From Acidimicrobiaceae bacterium (GTDB taxonomy: Bacteria; Actinomycetota; Acidimicrobiia; Acidimicrobiales; RAAP-2), in NCBI GenBank assembly GCA_003138855.1, contig PLHF01000154.1, positions 1-34,449 of the forward strand: 34,449 nucleotides of DNA, given 5' to 3'. A model generated the notes under the pieces. The model saw only the letters and a program-made list of their open reading frames with translations. It was not told the DNA's origin and did no database searches. The position numbers were made by a program, and so were the translations under genes. Shown piece after piece: positions 24,149-31,257 of the stretch (position 1 is its first letter; each line of letters begins with the position of its first letter).

Positions 24149-24891
24149 TGCTCGCCTCCCACTCGACCACCATCTGGTACGCCATGCGCGCCACGGGCAT
24201 CGTCGCACTGGTGCTCCTGACCGGCACCGTGGTGCTCGGAATCCTGACGGCCGGGCGCGTGGGGTCACCTTCGTGGCCGGCCTTCGCCCAGGCCGATCTG
24301 CACAAGCGGGTCTCGCTGCTCGCCATGGCCTTCCTCGCCCTCCATGTCCTCACCGCCGTGGTCGACACCTATGTGCACGTGGGGTGGGCATCGGTGCTGG
24401 TGCCGTTCGTGTCGCCCTACCGGCCGCTGTGGACCGGGCTCGGAACCGTCGGCGTGGACCTCCTGGCCGCGGTGGCCATCTCGAGTGCTCTGCGCCAAAG
24501 GATGAGTGCACGCACCTGGCGGGCCATCCACTGGCTGGCCTACGGCAGCTGGCCGGTGGCCATGGCCCACTCGCTGGGCATGGGCACCGATGCCTCCAGG
24601 CTGTGGATGGACGCGCTGGCAGCCGCGTGCACGCTGGCGGTCGGTGGCGCACTGGCCTGGCGGGTCCACGACCACCGGGAGGCCAGTGCACGGGCCGCAC
24701 GGGCGGGTGCCACCACCCGGGCCGTGCCCGTGCACCGTGCCGACCGTTCGGCTGCCCGGCTGTCCACCGGGGCATCGACACCTCGGCCCGGGTCGACGCG
24801 CCCGGTCTCTCCAGCTCCGACCGGAGCCGGTGCACCCGTGGAACACCGCACCGCTTCCCCAACCCGATTGCTCGAGAAGGACCGAACATGA
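24148..24891 (+). CDS. ferric-reductase-like / cytochrome b membrane protein
   Basis: A 247-residue membrane protein of the ferric-reductase-like transmembrane type. Five or six helices occupy residues about 10-170. Histidines that can ligate two b haems are seen in LHKRVSLLAMAFLALHVLT (two His about 13 apart on neighbouring turns) and WRAIHWLAYGSWPVAMAHSLGMGTD, the pattern of the FRD/MsrQ/YedZ group. There is no C-terminal FAD/NAD(P)H domain; a basic, Ala/Ser/Pro-rich tail of about 70 residues takes its place. The separate NuoF-like protein encoded next probably supplies the flavin function. Its ATG overlaps the apbE stop and its own stop overlaps the next ATG. Likely role: carrying electrons across the membrane. 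Confidence 0.85.
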   Translation: MLASHSTTIWYAMRATGIVALVLLTGTVVLGILTAGRVGSPSWPAFAQADLHKRVSLLAMAFLALHVLTAVVDTYVHVGWASVLVPFVSPYRPLWTGLGTVGVDLLAAVAISSALRQRMSARTWRAIHWLAYGSWPVAMAHSLGMGTDASRLWMDALAAACTLAVGGALAWRVHDHREASARAARAGATTRAVPVHRADRSAARLSTGASTPRPGSTRPVSPAPTGAGAPVEHRTASPTRLLEKDRT

Positions 24892-26201
24892 GTGCCATGA
24901 CCCTTGACGCCAACGACCGGCTGCTGACCGTGCCCCCCCGGGCCCGGTCGGCCACCGACCTCACCCCTGACCTGGCCGGCCACCTGGCCACCCACGGTGC
25001 GTTGGCCGTCCCCACCCGGGACGATGCCGCCTGGACGGCGGCCGTGTGGCGGGCGGTGTCCGAGTCGGGGCTCCTGGGGCGGGGCGGGGCGGGATTCCCC
25101 GCCGCGGTCAAATGGGATGCCGTCCGGAGCGGCGGTAGGCGGCCGATGGTGGTGGTGAACGCCATGGAGGGCGAGCCGGCCAGTGCCAAGGACAAGGTTC
25201 TGCTGGCCTACTCGCCCCACCTGGTGTTGGACGGGGCCGACGTGGCCGCCGCCGCGGTCGGGGCTTCCGACATCGTGATCTGTGTCACCGACGACAACGG
25301 CCCGACCGCTGCGTCGGTGACGGCAGCCGTCGCTGAGCGTGCCCGTGCGGGGATGGCCCACCGTCGGATCTCGGTGGAACGACCGCCGGGACGTTACGTG
25401 TCCGGGGAGGAGTCGGCCCTGGTGGCGTGGCTGAACAACCGGAGGGCGCTCCCGTCCCTGCGGATCGACAAGTCGGTCCCGCTCGCCGTCGGCCGACGAC
25501 CGGTGCTGGTGCACAACGCGGAGACGCTCTCGCAGGTGGCGCTCATCGCCCGCCACGGGCCTGAGTGGTTCCGTCGGCTGGGGACTCCCGAGGCACCCGG
25601 TTCCACCCTGGTGACGGTCTCCGGTGCGGTCCGGTCACCGGGCGTGCTCGAAGTGGAGCTGGGGACGCCGGTGGGGGACATCGTCCGCCGCGCCGGCCTC
25701 GAGGGTGCGCTGTCGGGCCTGCTGCTCGGCGGTTACGGCGGGGCGTGGCTCGATCCCTCCCACCTGTCCACGCCGTACGCTCCCGGCCCCCTGGCCGCGG
25801 CCGGGGCCACCATGGGCGTCGGCATCATGGTGGCGCTCCCGGTCACCTCGTGCGGCATCGCCGAGACGGCCCGCATCGTCCGGTACATGGCCGGCGAGAG
25901 TGCCGGGCAGTGCGGCCCGTGCGTCTTCGGACTGCCGGCCATCGCCGACGACCTCGAACAGTTGGCGGTCGGCCGCGCCGGGGCCGACGTGCTCGAGCGC
26001 ATCGAGGTTCGGGCGGCCGTCGTCGACGGGCGCGGCGGGTGCCGCCACCCCGACGGCGTGGTCCGTCTGGCCAGGACCGCCCTGGCCGTCTTCGCCGATG
26101 ACGCGCTGGCCCATGGACGGGGACGGCCGTGTGCCGGACACCGCGCTCCCAGTGTGCTGGCCCTTCCGGCAGCCACGACCCGGGACCGGTGGGCATCATG
26201 A
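24888..26201 (+). CDS. NuoF-like NADH-binding flavoprotein with SLBB region
   Basis: A 437-residue relative of the 51-kDa NADH-oxidising subunit of complex I. The nucleotide and FMN region has GLLGRGGAGFPAAVKW (about 62-76), MEGEPASAKDK, YVSGEESALVAWLNNRR and the HNAETL loop. An SLBB-type stretch follows (about 235-320). The Fe-S region has Cys342, Cys345 (SAGQCGPC) and Cys385; the first cysteine of the usual SCGxCxPC is Ala339. With only three of the four ligands, a 3Fe-4S or non-Cys-ligated cluster is expected; I recall this variant in other actinobacteria. The ATG overlaps the preceding stop and the TGA overlaps the ferredoxin start. It probably feeds NAD(P)H electrons to the ferredoxin or haem protein. 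Confidence 0.88.
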   Translation: MSAMTLDANDRLLTVPPRARSATDLTPDLAGHLATHGALAVPTRDDAAWTAAVWRAVSESGLLGRGGAGFPAAVKWDAVRSGGRRPMVVVNAMEGEPASAKDKVLLAYSPHLVLDGADVAAAAVGASDIVICVTDDNGPTAASVTAAVAERARAGMAHRRISVERPPGRYVSGEESALVAWLNNRRALPSLRIDKSVPLAVGRRPVLVHNAETLSQVALIARHGPEWFRRLGTPEAPGSTLVTVSGAVRSPGVLEVELGTPVGDIVRRAGLEGALSGLLLGGYGGAWLDPSHLSTPYAPGPLAAAGATMGVGIMVALPVTSCGIAETARIVRYMAGESAGQCGPCVFGLPAIADDLEQLAVGRAGADVLERIEVRAAVVDGRGGCRHPDGVVRLARTALAVFADDALAHGRGRPCAGHRAPSVLALPAATTRDRWAS

Positions 26202-26428
26202 CCACTCGACAGCGGATCGGGCTGCGGGTCCGGGTCGACCCGGTGGCCTGTGACGCCTACGGCTACTGCGCCGAGCTGCTCCCCGAACGGGTCACCCTCG
26301 ACGAATGGGGGTACCCGATCGTCGACGGCACTCCGGTCGCCGGCGGGCTGGTGGCTCTCGCCACCCGGGCAGCCGCCGAGTGCCCCCGGCGGGCCGTGCT
26401 CCTGGAACAGGTGCTCGTCTCCCGGTAG
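26198..26428 (+). CDS. small 3Fe-4S-type ferredoxin
   Basis: A 76-residue ferredoxin. Cysteines 18, 24 and 62 lie in CDAYGYC and AAAECP, the spacing of the single-cluster ferredoxins that serve actinobacterial cytochromes P450 and related redox systems. The residue after Cys18 positions usually holding the fourth Cys is not Cys, pointing to a 3Fe-4S cluster. The N-terminal LRVRVDPVAC and LDEWGYPIV segments are typical. The ATG overlaps the NuoF-like stop by four bases, so it is translated with the operon. Being last, it is the likely electron carrier between the NuoF-like protein and the membrane haem protein. No P450 gene is nearby. Confidence 0.88.
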   Translation: MTTRQRIGLRVRVDPVACDAYGYCAELLPERVTLDEWGYPIVDGTPVAGGLVALATRAAAECPRRAVLLEQVLVSR

Positions 26429-26434
26429 CGCGGA

Positions 26435-26451
26435 CGGGAGCCTTCCTCCCG
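26435..26451 (+). terminator. short hairpin after the redox operon
   Basis: CGGGAG (26435-26440) pairs with CTCCCG (26446-26451) around a 5-nt loop, 7 bp after the ferredoxin stop. A short GC stem without a T-run; weak as a terminator. Confidence 0.35.
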
Positions 26452-26508
26452 GCGGGGCGGGGGCGCACATCGCCGCCGACCACTCGTCGTCGCGGGCACC
26501 CCGGCTCT

Positions 26509-26520
26509 TAGGCTGCCCCT
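26509..26520 (+). promoter_or_regulatory. leaderless-type -10 box of the MFS gene
   Basis: TAGGCT (26509-26514) fits TAnnnT and ends 6 nt before the ATG at 26521. There is no Shine-Dalgarno, so a leaderless message is the simplest reading. Confidence 0.45.
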
Positions 26521-27936
26521 ATGAGCGGGGCATCGATCGGAGGTCCGCCCGGCCGGGGGGGAGGGGCCGGGGACAGCCTCTGGGCTCCCGAGCGCCGGGC
26601 GCTCACGGTGGGTCTGGTGCTCACCATCACCTTCGTGGCCTCCGAGGCACTGGCCGTGGTGACCATCATGCCGGAGGTCGCCCGCGACCTGGGCGGCCTC
26701 CATCTCTACGGCTGGGTGTTCAGCGCCTTCCTCCTGGGCTGCATGGTCGGCATCGTGGCCGCCGGCCGGGAGGCGGACCGATCGGGCCCCACCCGCCCCT
26801 ACGTGGCCGGCCTCGTACTGTTCGGCGCAGGTCTGGTGGTGGCCGGCCTCGCCCCCACGATGATCGTCCTGGTGGTGGGACGGACGCTGCAGGGCCTGGG
26901 CGCCGGAGCGATCCCCGCGGTGGCCTACGTGGCCATCGGCCGGGCCTTCCCCGAGCGGCTCCGGGCCCGGATGATGGCGGTGCTCTCGACGGCGTGGGTG
27001 GCCCCCGGGATCGTCGGACCGCTGGCCAGCGCGGCGGTGGCCCACGTCTTCGGGTGGCGGTGGGTGTTCCTGGGCTTGATCCCCTTCGTGGCCGTGACCG
27101 GGGTGCTGGCCCTGCCCGGCTTGGCCCGGCTGGGGAGGCCGGCCAACCCCCCGGAGGTCGAGCACCGGATGGTGGATGCGGTCCGCACCGCGGTGGGGAC
27201 CGGCCTGGTGCTCGGGGGGCTGACCGCCGGGCACCCGGTCCTGGTGGTGCCATTGGTGGCCGCCGGAGCCGTGGTGCTGGTGCCGGCACTGCGGCGACTG
27301 CTGCCGGCCGGGACCCTGCGGGCCGCGCCCGGGCTGCCCACGACCATTCTCAGCCGGGGTCTGTTGACGTTCGCCTTCTTCGGGGCGGATGCCTTCGTCA
27401 CCCTGGCTGTGGTGACCGTGCGCCACCACACTGTGGCTGCGGCAGGCATCGTGGTGACCGTCTCGACGCTGTCCTGGACGGTCGGGGCATGGATCCAGGC
27501 CCGCCTCAATCAGCGGTGGGAGGGCCGCCGGCTGGTGCGGGTGGGGCTGAGCCTCGTGGTGGTCGGGGTGGGCGGCATGATCGCGGTCCTCGAACCCCCG
27601 GTGCCCCTGTCGGTGGCCTACCTGTCCTGGGCGGTGGCCGGGCTCGGCATGGGGCTGGCCTATGCGCCCACCACGCTGATGATGCTGCGCGAGGCGCCCT
27701 CCGGCCGGGAGGGTTGGGCGTCGGCCTCGTTGAACCTCTCTGACGTACTGGGAGCGGCCCTCGGTGCCGGGCTGGGCGGTGCCGCCATCGCGGTGGGGGC
27801 CGCCAGGGGATGGCCGTTGACCACCGGGGTCACCGTGGCCTTCGCCCTGCCCGGTGCGGTGGCCGTCCTGGGTATCGCCCTCACCGGTCGCCTGCCCCTG
27901 CGCGCCGACCGCCTGGCCGTCGACGACCGCCCTTGA
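26521..27936 (+). CDS. MFS drug-efflux-type transporter
   Basis: A 471-residue major facilitator with 12-14 predicted helices, resembling the DHA2 group of drug/H+ antiporters. Landmarks are an early VTIMPEVARDLGG, the cytoplasmic loop GREADRSGPTRPY (motif A position, divergent), GRTLQGLGAGAIPAVAYVAIG, and the antiporter-type stretch ending WVAPGIVGPLASA. The substrate is unknown. Nothing upstream looks like a dedicated regulator. It has its own leaderless-type promoter and is separated from the redox operon by 92 bp. It converges on the TAP-like hydrolase gene; both stop codons lie in one inverted repeat. Confidence 0.88.
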   Translation: MSGASIGGPPGRGGGAGDSLWAPERRALTVGLVLTITFVASEALAVVTIMPEVARDLGGLHLYGWVFSAFLLGCMVGIVAAGREADRSGPTRPYVAGLVLFGAGLVVAGLAPTMIVLVVGRTLQGLGAGAIPAVAYVAIGRAFPERLRARMMAVLSTAWVAPGIVGPLASAAVAHVFGWRWVFLGLIPFVAVTGVLALPGLARLGRPANPPEVEHRMVDAVRTAVGTGLVLGGLTAGHPVLVVPLVAAGAVVLVPALRRLLPAGTLRAAPGLPTTILSRGLLTFAFFGADAFVTLAVVTVRHHTVAAAGIVVTVSTLSWTVGAWIQARLNQRWEGRRLVRVGLSLVVVGVGGMIAVLEPPVPLSVAYLSWAVAGLGMGLAYAPTTLMMLREAPSGREGWASASLNLSDVLGAALGAGLGGAAIAVGAARGWPLTTGVTVAFALPGAVAVLGIALTGRLPLRADRLAVDDRP

Positions 27937-27996
27937 GCGGTCCCGCCCCCCGGCGCGCGCCCGGGCGCCGGCTCCGGGGCGTGGTCCGGCCGCTCA
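27934..27996. terminator. bidirectional inverted repeat holding both stop codons
   Basis: TGAGCGG (27934-27940) and CCGCTCA (27990-27996) are perfect complements, and their outer TGA triplets are the stop codons of the two convergent genes. Inside lies a second hairpin, CCGGCGC (27950-27956) with GCGCCGG (27965-27971). Confidence 0.55.
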
Positions 27997-29517
27997 GTGA
28001 CAGACGGTGCCGACCGGGGGGAGCCCTCCACCGGTCAGGTAGGTGGTGACCGCCCGGCTCATGCAGGCGTCGTCCGGTCCGCTCAGCAGCCAGGTGTGGC
28101 CCCATCCGTCCCAGGTGAGCAGTGCGGCCACCGGGAAGATGGCGGCCAGGTGGCGGGCACCGACCAGCGGGGTGATCGGGTCGCCGCTGTTGCCGATCAC
28201 CAGGACCGGCGGTGCCCCGGCGGGATGGACGTCCACCACGGTCTGCCGCCCCGCCGGCCACGAGACGCACCCGCCCATGTTGTAGATGACCGCGTAGGCG
28301 CCGATGAGCGGGTACCGGGCGTGCAGGGCCGTGGCCAGGGACCCTGCTGCGATCGGCCCTGGGTGCACGGCAGCGTCGTTGCAGGTGATGGCCCACTGGG
28401 GGTCCACCAACGGTGCCCCGTCGATGTCGATGGCGGACTCGAGGGCGATGGATCTCAAGGGTGCGCCGTCGCCGTGGTCGGCGGCCACCAGCGCCGACTC
28501 GTAAGAGGAGGTGAAGGCGGGCACGCCCAGGGCGTACAGGGTGGCGGTGTCAAGGTCCCCCACGGTGACCGGTTCGGTGTCGCCACCCCCGGGGGCCGGC
28601 AGGGGGTGCCGGGTCAGGGACGCGGCGAGCCCGGAGAAGAACGCCGTCGGGTCGGGGCCGAGGGGGCACGACGGGGTGGCTGCGCAGGTGGCGAACAGGT
28701 GGGCGAGGGACTGTTCGGCGACCGGGGCCTCCTCGATGGCCTGCCGGGTCAGGGAGGCGTTGATGTCCACGGCACCGTCGAGGACCATGGTGGCGACTCG
28801 GTGGGGGAAGAGCTCGGCGTAGACGGTACCCAGCACGGTCCCGTACGAGATGCCGTAGAAGCTGATGGTGGCGAGGCCGAGGGACTGCCTGATCCTGTCC
28901 ATGTCGCGCGCGGTGTCGGTGGTGTCGATGAACGGTTCGAGGTCGGGTGCCTCCGCCCGGCAGGAGCGGGCCATGGTCGTGAACGCCGTGCTCCCCGGTA
29001 ACGGCCGACCGGGCGCGGCCGGCACCGGATCCGCGCTGGTCAGCGCGGACGGCGGGGTGCCGCAGCGGAGCGGGTCGCTGGCCCCGGTTCCCCGCGGGTC
29101 GAAGGTCACGATGTCGAAGTCCTGACGGATGGCCGGGGGCAGCAGGCTGAGTGCCACCGGGAGGATCTGGTTGCCGCTCTCCCCGGGTCCGCCGGGGTTG
29201 AAGACCAGTGTGCCGTGCGGACCGGAGGGATCGAGGGCCGGGGCCCGGGTGACAGCAATGGCAATCGAGGCGCGGTGCGGGTGTCGGTAGTCGACCGGCA
29301 CGGCGACGGTGCCGCACTGGATGGCGGAGCCTGCGCCGCACAGCGACCACACGATCGCCGGTGCCGATGGGAGCGCGGGCAGGTGATCGGAGGAGGCAGT
29401 GGCCGTGGTCGACGCCGCCGGGCCGCCGGCCGGGCTCCCGCACCCTGCGACCAGGGCCAGGAGGAGGACGACCGCCACGGAGGCACCGTTGCGCCGGCGG
29501 CAGATCGGGGGCAGCAT
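27994..29517 (-). CDS. TAP-like secreted alpha/beta hydrolase lipoprotein
   Basis: A 507-residue lipoprotein peptidase or esterase of the tripeptidyl-aminopeptidase-like group. The signal peptide has three arginines, a hydrophobic core and lipobox LVAGC26. Landmarks are FNPGGPGESG (oxyanion), FDPRGTGASDPLRC, nucleophile Ser224 in YGISYGT, Asp446 in GNSGDPITP and His474 in GWGHTWL, a full triad. The C-terminal TAP-like domain and several cysteine pairs are as expected. Relatives in Streptomyces and mycobacteria release N-terminal peptides or hydrolyse esters outside the membrane. The start ATG at 29517 has TACCGT 8 nt upstream, possibly leaderless. It is divergent from the DUF998-like gene. 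Confidence 0.9.
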   Translation of the reverse strand: MLPPICRRRNGASVAVVLLLALVAGCGSPAGGPAASTTATASSDHLPALPSAPAIVWSLCGAGSAIQCGTVAVPVDYRHPHRASIAIAVTRAPALDPSGPHGTLVFNPGGPGESGNQILPVALSLLPPAIRQDFDIVTFDPRGTGASDPLRCGTPPSALTSADPVPAAPGRPLPGSTAFTTMARSCRAEAPDLEPFIDTTDTARDMDRIRQSLGLATISFYGISYGTVLGTVYAELFPHRVATMVLDGAVDINASLTRQAIEEAPVAEQSLAHLFATCAATPSCPLGPDPTAFFSGLAASLTRHPLPAPGGGDTEPVTVGDLDTATLYALGVPAFTSSYESALVAADHGDGAPLRSIALESAIDIDGAPLVDPQWAITCNDAAVHPGPIAAGSLATALHARYPLIGAYAVIYNMGGCVSWPAGRQTVVDVHPAGAPPVLVIGNSGDPITPLVGARHLAAIFPVAALLTWDGWGHTWLLSGPDDACMSRAVTTYLTGGGLPPVGTVCH

Positions 29518-29631
29518 GGGACGCGACGGTACCAGTGGGTGCCCACAATCGGGGAGGGGGAGCGGTGCGTATGCCAGGGCTCACCCGCGATCCCCAGGAA
29601 TGATTGGGGGAGCAACAATGTTGGACCGACC

Positions 29632-30378
29632 GTGCAGGCACTGACCCTCCCTTCGCGGGTCCGGATCCCGCGGCGCACCGAGGTGGGCGCCGGGGAGCTG
29701 AATGCGGCCCGAGTGCTGGCCATCGGCGCGGTGATCGCCTACAACTGGTGGGTCGTGGTGCTGTTCGTGCCGGGGCTGATGCCGTCGGTGAACGGCTTCT
29801 TCTCCGACCTCGAGGCCGACGGCCGGCCGCACGCCGCCCTGATGTCGGGGGCCGACCTCGTCGCCGGCCTGTTGATGCTCGCCGCTCTGTTCCTCCGCGG
29901 TCCGATGGCCGACGGAGGACGTCGCCGGGAGTGGAGGTGGATGGTCGTGTTCGCTGCTGCCGGTGCGGTGGGCGGTCACTACACCTACGCCTGTTCGGAG
30001 GGGTTGAGTGCCACCTGCCGGCGGTTGGAGTGGCACCTTCAGCTCCCCCTGCACCACTACGTCCACATGGTCTCGGGCATCGTCGAGTTCGCTGCCCTGA
30101 CCACTGCCGCGGTCATCGCCATGCGCCGGACCCGTGGCGACGGCACGGCTTGGGCACGGGCCTACTCGGGCCTGGTCACGGTGCTGGCGGTGGGGTACCC
30201 CCTGCTCGCGCTGGCCTACCTGACCGACCGGTTGGGGACGCTGGTGGAGCCGATCTTCTTCGTCGCATTCTCGGTGATGTTGCTGGCGGAGGTCTTCGAA
30301 CCGGTCGGCCGCCGGGTCCCCGCGCCGAGCTGGGCCGAGCGGGTGGCCGCACGCGGGGCGGGCTCTGCGACCCCGTAG
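29632..30378 (+). CDS. DUF998-like six-helix membrane protein
   Basis: A 248-residue integral membrane protein with six predicted helices, resembling DUF998. The conserved part is a short Cys-containing loop, YACSEGLSATCRR, followed by HHYVHMVSGIVEF. The first helix (about residues 21-45) fixes the start upstream of 29700. The GTG at 29632 is the best in-frame choice, although it lacks a clear Shine-Dalgarno. A short frame from the ATG at 29618, with GGGGGAG upstream, encodes MLDRPCRH and overlaps this start in another frame; it could couple translation. The function of the family is unknown. A strong terminator follows. Confidence 0.75.
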   Translation: MQALTLPSRVRIPRRTEVGAGELNAARVLAIGAVIAYNWWVVVLFVPGLMPSVNGFFSDLEADGRPHAALMSGADLVAGLLMLAALFLRGPMADGGRRREWRWMVVFAAAGAVGGHYTYACSEGLSATCRRLEWHLQLPLHHYVHMVSGIVEFAALTTAAVIAMRRTRGDGTAWARAYSGLVTVLAVGYPLLALAYLTDRLGTLVEPIFFVAFSVMLLAEVFEPVGRRVPAPSWAERVAARGAGSATP

Positions 30379-30416
30379 CCGATCCGGGGCCCGGGTACCG
30401 GGGCGTCGGCAGAGCA

Positions 30417-30472
30417 CTCCGATCGTGCCTGATCGGGCACCCCATCACGTGCCCGAATCGACCCGATCGGAG
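30417..30472 (+). terminator. large composite hairpin after the DUF998-like gene
   Basis: CTCCGATCG (30417-30425) pairs with CGATCGGAG (30464-30472). Inside, GAT plus CGGGCAC (30431-30440) pairs with GTGCCCG plus ATC (30449-30459, one bulged A) around an 8-nt loop. CCTTT follows. It lies about 40 bp after the stop and upstream of the csp promoter region. Confidence 0.6.
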
Positions 30473-30614
30473 CCTTTCGGACGACAAGTGGCGCGGTGGA
30501 CGCCCTTTGCGCCTAGGGTAGTGAGGTCGTCGACCCAATCACGCGGGCCGATGCATGTAGGGCTTCACAATGGATCCCCGCGTTACCGTGCGTGAATTTC
30601 AAGGAGACTCAGTT

Positions 30615-30818
30615 ATGGGTGTAGGTGCAGTTAAGTGGTTCAACGCCGAAAAAGGTTTCGGTTTCATTACGCCTGACGGCGGCGGGGATGATCTCTTCGT
30701 GCATCAGTCCGAGATCCAGATGGAGGGCTTCCGCGACCTCGCGGAGGGCCAGCGTGTGGAGTTCGAGACGAAGCAGGGTCAAAAGGGCCTGCAGGCGAGC
30801 CAGGTCCGCAAGATCTGA
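30615..30818 (+). CDS. CspA-family cold-shock protein
   Basis: A 67-residue single cold-shock domain that binds single-stranded nucleic acid in the cytoplasm. RNP1 is KGFGFI and RNP2 is [15 protein letters not shown] and the ending QASQVRKI complete the family pattern. The ATG at 30615 has an ideal AAGGAG 8 nt upstream. TAGGGT at 30514-30519 may be the -10 box, giving a leader of about 90 nt, as in many csp genes where the leader folds differently with temperature. The codons of the first residues are less GC-rich than elsewhere, which is usual for highly expressed csp genes. Confidence 0.95.
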   Translation: MGVGAVKWFNAEKGFGFITPDGGGDDLFVHQSEIQMEGFRDLAEGQRVEFETKQGQKGLQASQVRKI

Positions 30819-30837
30819 TTCGATCCCTCGGGTGTCG

Positions 30838-30880
30838 GACCCGACGCCGCTGCTGGTTCTCCGGTAGCGGTCGTCGGGTC
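30838..30880 (+). terminator. hairpin after csp
   Basis: GACCCGACG plus CCGCT (30838-30851) pairs with AGCGG plus CGTCGGGTC (30866-30880), one bulged T, 14-nt loop. It lies 20 bp after the csp stop. Two further stems follow: CCCTCGGGAG (30886-30895) with CTCCCGAGGG (30948-30957), and inside it ACCCCCGG (30901-30908) with CCGGGGGT (30921-30928). Confidence 0.5.
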
Positions 30881-30912
30881 GACATCCCTCGGGAGTCGTA
30901 ACCCCCGGTGGC

Positions 30913-31123
30913 TCACGCTGCCGGGGGTGTGTTGTCCGTGCCGGGGGCTCCCGAGGGAGCAGCCCCGAAGGTTGCTGCCGTGGCAGTCACGGTTCCGTCT
31001 GACGACGTCGAGCCTTTGACCATGACGAGGTCCCCTTCTTCCAGCGCGGAGCTCGACCTTCGGCGCGGAGCTCGACACTGCAGTGGATCCGTCCTCGTAG
31101 ACCGTCGCCAGCGTGCTGTGGCG
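30913..31123 (-). pseudogene. DUF5666-like gene remnant with a 19-bp frameshifting duplication
   Basis: On the minus strand, frame one reads STLATVYEDGSTAVSSSA. Another frame then carries on with LEEGDLVMVKGSTSSDGTV and ends in NTPPAA and a TGA at 30915-30913. The break coincides with a direct repeat, GCGCGGAGCTCGAC at 31044-31057 and 31063-31076, period 19 bp. Removing one 19-bp unit joins the two parts as SSSA-LEEGD in one frame. The joined product looks like the end of a secreted DUF5666-type protein (VGDxVxVxGxxxxDGTVTAT). The 5' part is missing, replaced by the terminator of the Rpf gene at 31169-31205. Confidence 0.65.
31044..31076. repeat. 19-bp-period tandem duplication
   Basis: GCGCGGAGCTCGAC is repeated exactly at 31044 and 31063, with CTTCG between the copies. 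It breaks the reading frame of the remnant described at 30913-31123. Confidence 0.9.
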
Positions 31124-31168
31124 TCCTGGCGAGTCGCAAGAACGGGGACCCTCTCGGTGGGGACGTGC

Positions 31169-31205
31169 CAGGGGCCCGACCGACGAGGTGTCGGTCGGGC
31201 CCCTG
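31169..31205 (-). terminator. strong hairpin after the Rpf gene
   Basis: A perfect 15-bp stem: CAGGGGCCCGACCGA (31169-31183) with its complement (31191-31205), 7-nt loop, about 50 bp after the Rpf stop. It also faces the csp side, so it may stop transcription from both directions. Confidence 0.7.
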
Positions 31206-31257
31206 ATTCGGAGGCATGATGCCCCGCCGGGTGGTCCGGACGGGCGTCAGCCGCCGA

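Noticed and set aside
29618-29644. Eight-codon frame MLDRPCRH with a good Shine-Dalgarno, overlapping the DUF998-like start
   Set aside because: Could be a leader peptide, but one Cys and a short length are not enough to claim attenuation.
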